Shown one piece after another: positions 46,776-58,526 of a DNA stretch of 64,000 nt. A program made the position numbers and the translations under genes. This DNA is from Annulohypoxylon bovei var. microspora (Eukaryota > Ascomycota > Sordariomycetes > Xylariales > Hypoxylaceae). Positions within the stretch are counted from its first letter, which is position 1, and the number at the start of each line of letters is the position of its first letter. The notes below the pieces were generated by a model that saw nothing but the letters and a program-made list of their open reading frames with translations, did no database searches and had not been told where the DNA came from. Where the stretch lies: assembly GCA_022836615.1 (NCBI GenBank), contig MU405239.1:62001-126000 (forward strand), written 5' to 3'.

Positions 46776-46993
46776 GATGCGTCATTATCTACATCCTCGC
46801 CATCGTTGTCGTTATCCTCGCTGTCGTCGTTTTCTTCGCCGTCGTCGTTTTCTTCGCTGTTGTTTTCTTCTTTATTATCATTGTTCTCTTCGGCGATTTC
46901 ATGTTCGTTGTTATCGGCGTTTTCTTTTTCTTCGTTATCGACGTTTTGTTTTAGCCATTTCCTCTCTTCGTATTCACTTTCATCGTTAAGCCC
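46733..46993 (-). other. Acidic low-complexity open frame without a start codon
   Basis: The minus strand is open for 86 codons and reads Glu/Asp/Asn-rich sequence (ENNDNKEENNSEENDDGEEN, then DDSEDNDNDGEDVDND). The final codons run into the solo-LTR relic. No ATG opens the frame and a TAA lies just upstream. It is a GAA/GAC/AAC expansion that may be a coding relic or plain repeat. Confidence 0.35.
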
Positions 46994-47924
46994 TTACGCT
47001 ATTAACCCTTTATCGTTTTACTCTGTTGTTAGACTCATCGTCACCGATTTCCAATACATCGGCCTTAGTCGTTATATCGAGTTAAATTTCTCACCCCTAA
47101 CTAGTAACTCCGAATCCTCCATCATCGTCTTTCAAAGCAGCTGTAACTACCATCCATGACTTGCTTCATAGCTCAAACTCAACAGTCGAAAAGTTATAAT
47201 CGGCGATATAGTCACTTAAATGTAACATTAGGTATATATAAAACCTCGCCGATGATTAGTCGTAACCAAGATAGTTCCCGCCCTGTAAAGCTGAGCTATA
47301 GTCACGGCGAGTTACCAGTTAAGGAAGGCATACCTAAGCTATATCCCAAAGCAGGGTGAATCGTTTATTCCGTTCTCCACGATAGAAGATTCCGGAGAGT
47401 CAAGGTGACTTCCTTTAGATGCTAAGACCCGCGTCCTACTCCCTTGATGTCGGTCCAAACAAACCTTAGCACCCGCCCTCCTCTGTTTTATGAAGCTATC
47501 ATGGAGTTTAGTAGTAGTAGTAGTAGAAGGTAATTGCCCAGTTTTTCATCTAACTTACCAACTTACCAACTACACAAAACTTTTCTTTCTTCCTTCATGC
47601 TCATAACAGGAGAGTATCTCGAGAACTACGTGGCTCTATCAAGGCATCAAGGTACGTCTCTGTTTACTTGATATATATTTTTGGCTGCGTAAAAAGAAAT
47701 TTAACATTATTTACAGATATCATTGCTTAACGCCAGTCCTCTCGGGAGGATCTCTCTAAAGGTCATCTCATAGGACTTCTTTCAGTTGCCAAATCACAGT
47801 TTCCTACTCACAATAATCTGACCAACACAACACCAAAGCAACGCGTGTTTATCACATGCGCCCGTGAGCTAGATAGGATGAATTAATCGACTACAATATA
47901 ATAGTGCCTACGAATCCTACCATC
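46994..47924. other. Intergenic region, no gene seen
   Basis: Contains a (GTA)5-type microsatellite near 47512-47526 and a pyrimidine-rich stretch at 47560-47600. The 109 or so nt before 47925 are probably the leader of the next gene. Confidence 0.4.
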
Positions 47925-48892
47925 ATGTCTCACCAGAGCGATCTAGCCATAGAGCTTGATCATGCCACTGACGAGACAGAGGATGTTACTATGAATGATG
48001 ATCTGCAAGAGGAGGTGAGTTACACACCTATCTACATCCCCAATTATAGCGCTTTTACTGATACAAAATTTAGATCACCTACGGCACCATCAGATGCCTC
48101 CGGAGCGCTGAAACCCTTATCGACGAGACTATCATAATCCACCGTTGCGGCAAAGATGGCAAATTTATATGGGTAGGACTCATCCAGTCTGGAAAGGATG
48201 ACCACGGAAGATTCAATCCTCCTTTCAAGTCGAAACACAACGTACTATTCGGCAATATCACCTCTCAGGGTTCTCCGAGACTAGCCAACCCCAGCGAGCT
48301 AGTCATGCTGCCTCGAAGAGAGAACCAGATGGTAATTCTTCGAGCCTATGGCTACTTGTTGGCCAAGAAGAACCGTGCATACCTAGAATTTCGACGAGAC
48401 AACTTCAATGGTGTAATTGAGAGCAATGAGCCCGCGCGAATTGTGAGTGGTTACGAGACTAGCAAGTTCACCAGCCAAGTTGCGAGGGCAATGCTTGAGC
48501 CGAAAGCCCGGTACCTCAACATGAAATACAGGATAGGACGCCACTTACATAAAACCTTCCGTCTGCTCTTGCTCGCGCGCCTCAACGATGCCGGCGACCC
48601 CGAGTACTACAACCCGGAAACAGGACGTGTTCAACAGGAAACAACCAAGGACGACATTGTTCTCTGGGAATCTGATGAAGCGTTGGACTTACTCCACAAG
48701 TGGTTCTGGAGAATCAATAAGATCATGCACAAATCTAGCCCGGGCAGATACAGACCAGTGAAGAAGGAAACCAAGCGCAAGGCAGGTCATGGAGACATCG
48801 GACCTCTCCAGAAGAAAGTATGGATCAAGGCCGAATCTAAACCCCAGCCGGAAAACGAGGATGCAGAGATGATTGACGCTACATACGAGTAA
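47925..48892 (+). CDS. Hypothetical protein, 302 aa, two exons
   Basis: Exons 47925-48014 and 48074-48892, with a 59-nt phase-0 intron (GTGAGT...ATTTAG). The first exon is acidic (LDHATDETEDVTMNDDLQEE). The second opens ITYGTIRCLRSAETLIDETI and continues as a compact mixed domain to about residue 240 (for example ILRAYGYLLAKKNRAYLEFR and LWESDEALDLLHKWFWRINK). It ends in a Lys-rich, then acidic tail (KKETKRKAGHGDIG...DAEMIDATYE), suggesting a nuclear or nucleic-acid-related protein. No family is recognised. The GTG further upstream is not used as start. It sits between repeat-bearing regions. The clean splice junction and unbroken frame argue that it is functional. Confidence 0.65.
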
Positions 48893-49387
48893 ACAGGTTC
48901 TTCTAAGTCGCCAATTTTTCATTCTCTTTCAACTTCCGTCTTCTTTCGCCAGACTTCCAAACGCCGATCAAATCTAAGTTGCTCAACCGATCATCAAACA
49001 ACTATTCGTCAACTAATCATCCATCGACTTCGCACCATAACTTTGCTAAATACACACAAGTGGGATAAAAACGGATCGTACCGTGGAGTTTCATGATGAC
49101 ATCTATCAGATGTCTCCTTTGCAATCTACGAATCTCATGCTAGATTCGAAATCTCGCCTTTCGCAGTAGATTCTGCACATGAACGCTAAGGCGTTCTCAA
49201 CCTAGATATCCGTCTAGGTCATGCAGGATATAGCTAGATATTTGCAGTAGATATCACCCGACCTCAATAAACACACGATGATTTCCCATGTTATAACTCA
49301 TGAATTGCGATTATGTTTAATATACCTACATAAATACATATCTAACCAAAGAGACCCGAACCGCTAACCCATCACAGGACCCCCCTT
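48893..49387. other. Convergent 3' region
   Basis: Spacer between the hypothetical gene and the peptidase gene. A short run of inverted ATCTACG/CGTAGAT-like and ATATCTAG segments at 49100-49260 could form weak hairpins. No gene is seen. Confidence 0.4.
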
Positions 49388-51282
49388 TCACCCCAAGATC
49401 CCCAACGGGCCCCTATTCTTCCTCGAGAACTCGGGCACCGGCACCGGCACCGCGCCGCGCAGCCCGCGCTTCGCGCTGATCTCCTGCGGGCAGTCCTGGA
49501 AGGGCGTGCAGTCGGGCTGGCAGACGGTGCCTTGGGGCGGCACCTCGCCCGCGTCGAAGTAGCGCTTGACGTACCCGTCGCGGCACGCGCCGGGCGCCAG
49601 CAGCGTGCCGTGGCCCGCGCTGTCCTGCACCAGCACCCCGGACCCGGGGTGCCCCTCCGCCATCGCCACCGCGTTGGCCGCCGGCGTCACCGGGTCGTAC
49701 TTGCTGGACAGGAACATCAGCGGCGCCAGGGGCCGCCCCGCGACGCCCGCCGCGTCCGCCGCGGGTGTCGTGAACGGCCCCGTGAACCGGTACTTGGGCC
49801 GCACGCGCCAGCCGCCGCACGCGAACCGGATGCGCGCCCACGTGGCGCCGAAGTCCGGGGCCTGCGCCTTGAGCTCGGCGACGGCGGACGCGAGGTCCGC
49901 GGTGGAGAGGTTCTGCGGCGGCGCGTCGCCGCAGGCCACCGCGTACTCGACGTCGCTGACCCAGGTGTAGGCCTGGGGCGCAGTCGACGGACAGAAGCTG
50001 GACGCGGAAGGGACGCCCAGGCTGGCGTACAGGGTACTAAAGTTGCCGGCGATGGCGGCGGCGAGCGTGGACGCGACGCCCGGGAACGACATCTGCGGCG
50101 AGTACAGCCCGGTGAAGATCACGGCCTGCACGTCCGCGCGCGTGATCTGCTCGACGCTGCTCCCCGACACGTACTGCGCGGGGGACTCGTCGAGGGAGGA
50201 GAGCAGCGCTTCGACGCGCTGCTGGATGTCGGAGGCGCCGGAGTCGCTGGCTTGGTAGAGCGAGCAGTTGGTGCGGCCTTCGAAACAGGTGCTGTAGAAT
50301 GTCCCTAAGTCTTTTTCCGTGTCTTGCAGGTTCTTGGTCCATAGCTGGGTTTTCGTATGTGTTAGCTTATAAGTGAAAGGTAGGTTGGTGTAAATAGGGG
50401 GCTGAGATAAACACTTACGCCGGACATATAGTTGGGCGCGTCCACGACGGCTTCGAGGAGCATGCGTCCGACGCGGCCGGGAAACATGGACGCAAAGGAG
50501 TTTCCAAGGATCGTCCCGTAGGAGAGACCCCAGTATTGGATCCTAGCAACATCCTTCTCCTCTCGCTGGCTTAATCGTCGGGGTCCTCCGCGAGACCGCA
50601 GTTTTGTGTTAGCAGTCCCGTTCTTATTCCGCAACTCATCGATCTTGTCCACGATCTCGACCATATCCCTTGCCACGCTCGCGGTAGACATGTAAGCATT
50701 GATCTCGGATGCGGACGCGCACAGCTGTCCATATGCGCCATACAGCGAGGCCTGCCGCCTCACCACGTCTATGCTGGAATCGAGAGCCCCCATGGCACGG
50801 AGCTCCAGGGTGTTATAGTCCCGTGAAAACTCATTGTTGAAGCAGTCTGCCTTGGGCTCGGTTAAAGCGACACCGCGCGGGTCGAAGGACAGGAATTCGT
50901 AGTGCTTGGTGTTGTCCGCCATAGTTTGCATGTACTTGCCGGCTTCGAGTAAAAATGTCACGCCGGAACCGCCCGGACCCCCGGGGTTGGTGATGATGGT
51001 CCCGCCAAACGAGGGGTCGCTCTCGTCTACTGTAGCAGGGAGGGCGATGATGGCTATACTGACACAAGATGTGCCATTCACGGAAGTGGAGTTGTTGAGC
51101 CAATCGAGCGGAACTGACAACTTGGCACACTTAAAGTCGTTGTAGCAGTTAGTGTACTCGAGGGATGTAGATGGCTTTAGGGTGGCCCAATCGAAGGTCG
51201 TAGCGGATGAAGCCTGTGTCTCCGCCGCGGCATATTGGCCCGAAAGCCCGGCCAAGAGGCCGGAAAGCACCACGGATTTCAT
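49388..51282 (-). CDS. Secreted S33-family serine peptidase with TAP-like C-terminal domain
   Basis: Two exons, 51282-50419 and 50344-49388, with a 74-nt phase-0 intron (GTAAGT...CCCAG), giving about 606 aa. A signal peptide (MKSVVLSGLLAGLSGQYAAA) is followed by CAKLSVPLDWLN. The oxyanion region is TNPGGPGGSGVTF at about 98-110. The nucleophile is Ser254 in YWGLSYGTILGN. The C-terminal TAP-like half carries FLSSKYDPVTPA with Asp505 and SAGHGTLL with His533. The family removes residues or tripeptides from peptide N-termini. Several NxS/T sites and paired cysteines fit secretion. Exon 2 is very G+C-rich, so large shadow frames exist on both strands. A loop rich in basic residues at 224-245 (TKLRSRGGPRRLSQREEKD) is unusual just before the nucleophile. 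Confidence 0.9.
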
Positions 51283-52238
51283 CTACAGTGATATATCACT
51301 ACCTAGATTGAAATTGAGGTAGGTATAGTTGATTAAACCCGAACAATTCAGAACTGTGAAATCTTTTGAGAATGAAATTAATATTCTGAGACAACATTAG
51401 GTAGGTAGACATCGAGGCCGAGCTGTTTCTTATAATACATATCTAGACTCTTGGCTATGTAGTTTGCGTCCTATACTCATGATCGCATCACGCATGAACC
51501 TTGACAAATCGACGTAGTATTTACTACGGCAAGATGGCTGTGCTACCGGGGATTACATCGAAACTGATCCTTCTCGCCCGAATTCCGTAAGTAGATTGGA
51601 CGAGGGAATGATTAGAATGTTGATCTCCAGCTCAGTTCAGCTGAGCCGTAGCTAGGCAGAATTGGAGCAGATGAGGAATTAACTTATCATAACGAAGCAT
51701 GTTCTTTCAGGCATCCATGGAAGTTATAATGAATATCGGACTTGATGGCATTATTATTAGGTATTCAATTGAAAAGGTAATTCGGAGGTCGTGTAAGCAT
51801 GTAAGCCAATCAGAACGTCGTTATTCTATGTTGAATTTCCTAATTCGGTAGGATCCCGGCCCCACTTAGGCTAAGAAAGACACATACCTATACGATACGT
51901 GCGTATAGGCCTGTACCGCCTTATTCATCTTCGTTGGGCTGGTAAGGCTTAGTTTTGTTTTTCTCTGCCTTGTTATTTAATCCTAGAGCTTGGCAGCTTA
52001 GACGTACTGCCTTGAGGCTGATATTCTCTACTTTGGGCTCATGTTGCGAGATTACGATTAGCTTGTTTGCTAAAAGTCCTATTCACGAGTCAGCTTTTAC
52101 CCCATCGGCACGTTTAGAAATTACCTATATTAGTCATATAAACAACTAGTGCTAAGTCCATGGTAAGATTAGATATCATACTGTGCTATTACTATTGCAA
52201 CTATTAGCAAGTAGATGAAGCATCATCATCCTAATACT
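51283..52238. other. AT-rich intergenic region left of the LTR element
   Basis: Upstream of the peptidase gene. A+T content rises towards the element. Short relic frames only. Confidence 0.45.
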
Positions 52239-52243
52239 GTTTT

Positions 52244-52433
52244 TGAAGGCAATAGGTCACGATACGTTTGCGTATAATACCGTGTGATATATTACAATCT
52301 TGTGGTTGTGTAAACGTACAAACTGCCTATTTCCAAATCCATGTTAAGCGTAGCTTTATATGGCATAAGCCATACAAAGCCACACAAAGCCACAAAGCTC
52401 CCTTTAACCAGTAAATCCCTTTTACTACTAATA
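52244..52433 (-). repeat. 3' LTR (left copy), 190 bp
   Basis: Ends TGAAGGCAATAGG and ACTACTAATA on the plus strand. The outer TG of the minus-strand LTR is mutated to TA here (TATTAG against TGTTGG in the right copy), consistent with G-to-A change. Confidence 0.88.
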
Positions 52434-52483
52434 TGCTCTCCTGGCGCCAGTGCCATCTAAACGCCATCTAAAAACACTATTTT

Positions 52484-52560
52484 CAACCCTGTTTTGGCCT
52501 TTTTCAGCCTTGTTTGGCCTCTTTCAGCCCTTATTTGGCCTCTTTCAACCCCTAGCTACC
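52484..52560. repeat. About four imperfect 20-21-bp tandem copies inside the LTR element
   Basis: The unit is close to TTTTCAGCCTTGTTTGGCCT. Copies vary mostly by C/T. They lie just inside the 3' LTR, on the minus strand reading GAAAGAGGCCAAACAAGG. Confidence 0.75.
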
Positions 52561-53126
52561 GCCATATGCATCGTAAGGATCTCACTATTGTTTATATTCT
52601 TACTTTTCAGGGGTTTAGTTAGCCAATTATCGTGATAAACCATAGCATATCTTGATTTATTTAACGCCCTTATATACAATCCCGCAAATAACTAATTAGC
52701 CTTACAGCTTCGTTACTTATTTTAGTAATGTTCTTTAAGTTTGGCAACGTTTTTTAAGCTTTAATGTTTAGAAGATTATTTGCATTGGTTTGAAGGTGCT
52801 TGCCGATCTGTTAATCTTATATACTTCGCTAACCTTGCTGTTGCTATTGCGGTAGTCTTAGCGAATGTATCTAAGCTTCCTATACTTTTAATATCTCTTA
52901 TTATCTCGGTCCTTAGCAACGTAATTGTTACTTTTGTTAGGTGCCTTGCCGATGCGGCTACAAAACAAAGTACGTTGTTAAGCAGTTTATTTCTTAACGT
53001 TATTTTTAGCGTTGAGAATAAAATGTGCCCACATTTATATATCTGTGGTTTTATTCTTAGGGCTGCAAATAAAACGTGTTTGTATTTGTGTATCCGAGAT
53101 TTTATTCTCCATATTGCTGTTTTGTG

Positions 53127-53337
53127 AGACCAGATATGTGAAGGTTGTGACGTATGTGACAAGATCACCACCATCGTATTGGTTCGTATCGTTCGTCGAT
53201 GAGGGTGAGGATGATGACGTCGTATCGTCAGGGGTCTCAGCTTGCTTCTCTTGCTTGATCGTTAGCTCCTTCAAGGCTTTCTTCAGCCTGTCAACCTGAG
53301 CTCTCAACAAGGCAGTATCCCTAGATCCCGATGCCAT
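53127..53337 (-). pseudogene. Gag-like N-terminal fragment in the LTR element
   Basis: From ATG at 53337 the frame gives a coiled N-terminus (TALLRAQVDRLKKALKELTI), then KQEKQAETPDDTTSSSSPSS and a Thr/Asp-rich stretch, before degenerating into AT-rich sequence. A helix followed by a disordered acidic Ser-rich linker is typical of the start of fungal Gag. No zinc knuckle is present. Confidence 0.55.
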
Positions 53338-53421
53338 CAATCCCCTCCCTCCAGGCCAAAAGGCCTGAAAACCGTGACCTAATCCCTCAAATAATTACTT
53401 AAAACGGAGGAGGTGCTACCA

Positions 53422-53611
53422 TGAAGGCAATAGGTCACGATACGTTTGCGTATAATATCGTGTGATGTATTATGATCTTATGGTTGTGTAAACGTATAAA
53501 CTGCCTGTTTCTAAACCCATGCCAAGCGTAGCCTTATATGGCATAAGCCACATAAAGCCACATAAAGCCATAAAGCTCCCTTTAACCAGTAAATCCCTTT
53601 TACTGCCAACA
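53422..53611 (-). repeat. 5' LTR (right copy), 190 bp
   Basis: Same length as the left copy without gaps. It keeps intact TG...CA termini, and the primer-binding site follows at 53421-53412 on the minus strand. Confidence 0.88.
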
Positions 53612-53616
53612 GTTTT

Positions 53617-54107
53617 CCATAAAAGAATACGCAGTTAGCCTAACCTAATGTTATTACCGTCCCAACTGTTGAAGTTGAGATTATGGGATCCTAGGTGTCT
53701 CGAAAGTCACACGACAGCTGCATGGTGGAGTACAGAATCGAGCAAACCAGATATATCCAAAGTTGGCTTCACCGATGGCATATCAATTATTTAGGCGATG
53801 AACCTAATTCCTAGGTCTAAAGGTAATCCAGACTCTCAAAACTCGGCTATTTTACGAAGAGCACGACTATCTCATAAACTACCCAGGCAGTCAGGTAAAG
53901 TACTTAATGAACTTCTTTGATATTGCAAGTTAATAGGACGTATGGTTTTTCTGAGATCCGAAGTAAACGTTTCGAAGTTCTGTAAGTTAAATACTTAGGT
54001 TAAGGTCATCGAGGCACGCGGTTCTTGGGTAAAATTAGCAGTAACTTTCATGTATCCCGATTTCCACATTATCATCTATTCGAACACACATCAATCCTAT
54101 CTTACAA
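53617..54107. other. Intergenic region right of the LTR element
   Basis: Downstream of the MFS gene on the minus strand. It presumably includes that gene's 3' UTR. Nothing is recognised. Confidence 0.4.
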
Positions 54108-55510
54108 TTATTTCTTCTCCGACTTAGCTTTCGCCGTCTTCACCGATCCAGATGGTGACTTCAACCCAGTAAACACCAATATTGTAACACCCAAGATGCC
54201 AGCAGCACCAGCGCCGTACGCAACCTCTCTCCCGGCCCACCAGTATACGCTAGTAAACAAGATCGGTCCCAAGCCTCGGCCTAGCTGGCCATAGCTACGA
54301 AGAATGCCTAGTTTTCCGCCTCGTTCGCCTTCGCTGGCTTCGAAGCTGCTAAGAGTATTGAGACCACTAACGACTGTGGCTGAGGTAGTCGCTAGGCAGG
54401 TAGCGGCCATGTAAAGTGAGCCGATTGTGCCGATTTGTCCGAGCATTAGAAAAGCAATTAAACATGCGCTCACGCCAATTCGCACGGTCATGAGAGGAGG
54501 TAAGCGACGTGTGACTCCGCCTTGAAGGATCGAGGCGACTAGACCCACATAGCCTAGCAGTCGTCCGTTTTGGGCCGAGTTGTATTGGAAAAGGTCGTAT
54601 GTCATGAATGGCAGGGAAAATTCCATTCCCGAGAAGAAGAGCAGAAAGCTGAAGTGCACTAGATTGAGCAGAAAGTGGGAGTTGGTACGCGTCACTGCTG
54701 CTGGCTTCGTAGCTGTTTTCGATGCTTCCTTTCCTACCTTGTTCGGCAGTGTCTCGGGTAGTGCGATGTACAAGTAGATCGTCTCAACTACGATCAGGGT
54801 CAGAGATACACCGGCAGCTGTTGCAAAAGGGTTTGCGGCTACTGTCGCGATGGTGCTCAGGTATGCGCCGAGAGCGGGGCCGAAAGTGAAGGCGATAGAG
54901 AAGCAGGCGCCTATTAAGGCCATAGTCGAACCGCGGCTATTTTCGTCCGAAATATCAGTCGCAATGGCTGTCGCCAACTGGACGTTGCCCTCGGACAGTC
55001 CACCAACAATGCGCGACGCAAGGAAAGTTCTGAAGTCGACGGCCATCACCCAAAGGAGGACTGATACGATGTTCCCAGCCATGCTGGCAAGAAGCGCCGA
55101 TCTTCTGCCATACTTGTCGGATAAGTGTCCGATGACAGGAGATGCGATGGCCTGAAGCAGAGAGAACAAGCTCCCTAAAGCTCCACCTAGTAGCACGATG
55201 TCATATCTCGAATCGATCGGTTTCGCAAAGGCAGATTTGTAGGTGTTAAGGCCGCCGAGGATTCGCGCCAGTAACGTCGATTGCGACTCGGAGCCAACTT
55301 CACTGTTTCGGTAGAACTCGAGGAGCTTTGGGAAGAGAGGAAGAATGAATGTGAACGAGATCTATTGGTGGTAATAGTTAGTTTAAAAGCTTCATCTTAT
55401 ATCTTTTCCCTGGGTACCTAGGTAGGCATTCAACATACCAGATCTAGAAGTAATGACACGAAGATGACTTTCAACACCCTCTTTCGGGTGCTCGGTTCGA
55501 CGACAGCCAT
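54108..55510 (-). CDS. MFS transporter, MFSD10/TetA-like
   Basis: Two exons, 55510-55439 and 55361-54108, with a 77-nt phase-0 intron (GTATGT...AATAG), giving about 441 aa. Exon 1 is MAVVEPSTRKRVLKVIFVSL followed by LLDL, the start of helix 1, continued in exon 2 by ISFTFILPLFPKLLEFY. The MFS loop 2-3 signature appears as GHLSDKYGRRSALL. SRIVGGLSEGNVQLATAIAT in helix 4-5 and SRGSTMALIGACFSIAFTFG follow. A long hydrophilic helix 1-2 loop and 12 helices fit the TETRAN/MFSD10 subfamily, proposed organic-anion exporters. The substrate is unknown. A Lys-rich C-tail (KTAKAKSEKK) is cytoplasmic. The short first exon is required, since without it the first ATG in exon 2 (55196) would remove helix 1. 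Confidence 0.88.
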
Positions 55511-58500
55511 TTTGAATTGTACAGCAGTATGAAGTATGAAATCGTCGCAACGGACCAGCCCGTCGATACGAAAGAAATAAAACGAGTGAGAAGGGTTGCG
55601 GAAAAGTAAAAAATAAGTAAAATATGGAAGAAGTTGCAAAGCCACACACCGGAGACGACGGCGCTTCTCGCAGAATATCCGAGTTTCGTTGTTTCGTTTC
55701 GTATTGGAAGAAACAAAACGAATGCAGGGGCTACGTATCCTCAACCAGGGGATATGCAGGGGTATGAGGTGGTCCGACCATTCGAAGACCCATAAAACTC
55801 GGCTAAGGGGTTAGCTCTCCACAATCTAAGGTAGCTGACTAATAACTCTATCCGGGAACTTATTCTAATTGCGATGACATTTTCGACTAAAGCTAAGCCG
55901 CAATTCTTACAAAATCAACCTAGGACTAAAGAGAGCAAAATAAGAGACAATGTGATACGCAATACATACCTTGCGATTACCTGTTTCGGGAACATTCATC
56001 GACTTCCAGCAACAGCAAACATTCTATAAGCAACTTCCAGTTTCCCAAATGACCAATCCGAGACAATGTGATAGCAGAGAGATGACCTACTCCTGACTAT
56101 CTTCGTGCTCGTATTTTCGTGTCTCTTTGCCAATATGGGAGCCGTAAAGCTATTCAAACAGGCCACATATCTCGAATTGTACAGTCTGTTCGCAGCTGCG
56201 CCTATATTTCCGACAGAAGACCCCAGCAAGCGAAGACTCCCTGGCGCAAATGCATGTAACCCTATGAAAGGCCGCGCGGCAAAGCTGAAGGTTGACATCA
56301 GCGACAGCATAGGTATCGCCATATTCGACCTCAAATTTAGCAATGTCAACATGAAATTTCTCATTGTGGCCAATGGCCATGAGACTCCATGAACCCTAGG
56401 CCTTTTCGAAATGACACTCATGGGTAAAGTGTCAATGATGTGGAAAGAAAACCGTTGATTCCAGTATAATGGTTGCTTAATCGACTCGAAGAACTTCCTA
56501 TGTATGAATACCTAGGTAGACATCAAAGGATACGACGGCCAGAGAATCGTACGCTAAGTTCAGTTATTGGAGTGAGAAAAAACATCAACATCCTATAACG
56601 AAACTAGCAGAGTTCCCCGCAGAGTCTGCGACAGATGGGAACAGAACCCGGGCTACGGGGTCCTCAATCTACTTCTCGACGACTGATTACCAGTTCTTTG
56701 CGAGGAGGGTCGATCATTCTTATACTCAAGGCCCGCCCTAGGAACTTATACCCCGCGTCTAGACGTCAAGCTCCTCTAATTACCAATTACGAGCGGTCCC
56801 GTCTGAAGCCTCGTATTCGCCCAATTACCTGCACAGATATCCGGTTTCTGTCGAAAACGCCCGTTGCTACGTTTCAATGAAGATGCTTACTAGGATTCTC
56901 GGACTGCATAGGTATTACCCGACATTTGAGACTGTTAATGACCAGACCGCGGATACGCCGGTGTCTATGATTCGGTTACACAATGACGTATATCTTCTGA
57001 CAGAAATTCAGACCATTCCGATCGTCAACCCTAGCGCAATGCACTTGGAGAAGACTAAGAAACTAGGGCTTAGTAGGGACGACGAGTTGACGAGAATGAG
57101 TTCAACACATAGCAAGGGATTTGCACTCTGCTTAGGCCTAAAGAATTTCATCCCGGTAGCGATATACAAACAAGTTCCGGCGAGCCGCATACCCAATCAA
57201 CTCTGAATCGCAACAGGAGCAGCCATGTGGCATATGTTGCGGGGACGGATCCTTCCGGCCTATGTCAAGAGCACACATTCAAATGATTCGGCTATAGCAT
57301 TCGATCATCTGTTGAGCATGTTGAGAATAGGCTATTACGGCCGTCGGGCAGCTGTGGTGGCATTGTTGTTGGCGTTGTTGTCTTCGGCGACGAGGTTTGC
57401 CAACAGACAAATAACTCCCATACTTGTTGCGGTTAGGTAATACCAACACCGAGCCTCAAGTAAGGGCTGATGCTGGATCTCCATCGGAAAACCACTAGCG
57501 GTTGCACACGATCCTCTCAGCCCCAGCCCTAGGCCTAGCAGATATCCGCCAGTCGTCTTGGGATTGGACGGAAAATTAGGAGGTTTTATTCGTCGGGTAA
57601 GCAAGGTAAACAATGTATTATTCTGGCGCTGTGCGCGAAGATACCTGGGTACGTTCTGTTGACTTTCCCTTTGGATGATGCAGAATTACACATCGATATC
57701 CCAAATACGGCGATGATACAATCCAAAGTTTAGTATCTAAACAACTCAACAACCTACCTATCTAAGCATACTTCTAGAATCTAGAATCAACGAGCCCTCT
57801 CAAATTGCTGAGATCTCCTCATTCCGCGGAACATTCAACTACCGTTAGCGCGCCCCAAGCGCACGGGACCTATCCACACTGCAGGGCCGAGAAGGCTGGG
57901 CGTCCCTTTATTGCTATAAATGGCATACTCCCGAGTCAGTCGAGCCAGTCACAGGCTTCCGACCCAGTGAACATAAAGCCGCAGCACCAAATACGAATGA
58001 GATCGGCAGTCATAAATCTCCACATAATTCTCCAAGAACACAAACACGAGAATTAAGGGCCCGCCAATGTTGTACGATAACCGTACATTTTATTGACCTA
58101 CCATCATAAGTCTCCGTGGCATGTCTTATGCATTAGCATGTATGCCCGTAGCAGCTAACCGACTCGCTCCGGTTAGTTCCTTGTGCTAAGTAGCATGCTG
58201 ACCGGAGTGCAATGGCATGCTCTCACCTCACAATCTTCTACATAGTAGTTAACGAACATGGATCAGCCGTGTTATTGATCTAGGTATGTACCTTAAACTA
58301 ACATGTCAGTTACATACATGTAGTTCATCGAATATCATTCAATCGACCGGGTTCCACACAAGCTGCAGCATGTCACCACGTATGATGGCTTTTGAATCGT
58401 AGGTAACGTATCGTAGGCTATTCTACGCAGCACTCATAGCGGATACCACGATATACGAGACGAGACAGGACAAAGAAACATATACGAAGTAGCTGGTTTA

Positions 58501-58526
58501 GGTAAATAGCCAAATAGGTAGATAGA
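55511..58526. other. 3-kb intergenic region, no convincing gene
   Basis: Short overlapping frames on both strands (for example + 56105-56392 and + 56877-57206) have no recognisable domains and no consistent splice-joined model. A CCTAGG motif lies near 55415-55424 and 56508-56517. Possibly old gene debris. Confidence 0.4.

Larger units (their letters stand above)
52244..53611 (-). mobile_element. Short non-autonomous LTR retroelement with 5-bp target-site duplication
   Basis: 1,368 bp bounded by two direct 190-bp LTRs (52244-52433 and 53422-53611) and by GTTTT on both sides (52239-52243 and 53612-53616). On the minus strand the LTR runs TGTTGGCAGTAAAAGG...CCTATTGCCTTCA, with the TG...CA ends typical of retroelements. 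Directly after the 5' LTR (the right copy) is TGGTAGCACC, a plausible primer-binding site. A gag-like start frame follows (MASGSRDTALLRAQVDRLKK). The 988-bp interior has no protease, reverse transcriptase, RNase H or integrase, so any mobility would depend on another element. By eye the LTRs differ at about 19 of 190 sites, all transitions with no indel, which points to RIP. Confidence 0.88.

Noticed and set aside
49532..50308. 258-codon plus-strand frame opposite the S33 peptidase
   Set aside because: Arg/Val/Gly/Ala-rich shadow in G+C-rich sequence. The minus strand carries the full catalytic triad.
53035..53340. Independent small protein gene on the minus strand
   Set aside because: It lies within the LTR element right after the primer-binding site and decays into AT-rich sequence, so it is better explained as a gag remnant.
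56105..57206. Two plus-strand frames as genes
   Set aside because: No family resemblance, no consistent splice model and competing frames of equal length on the other strand.
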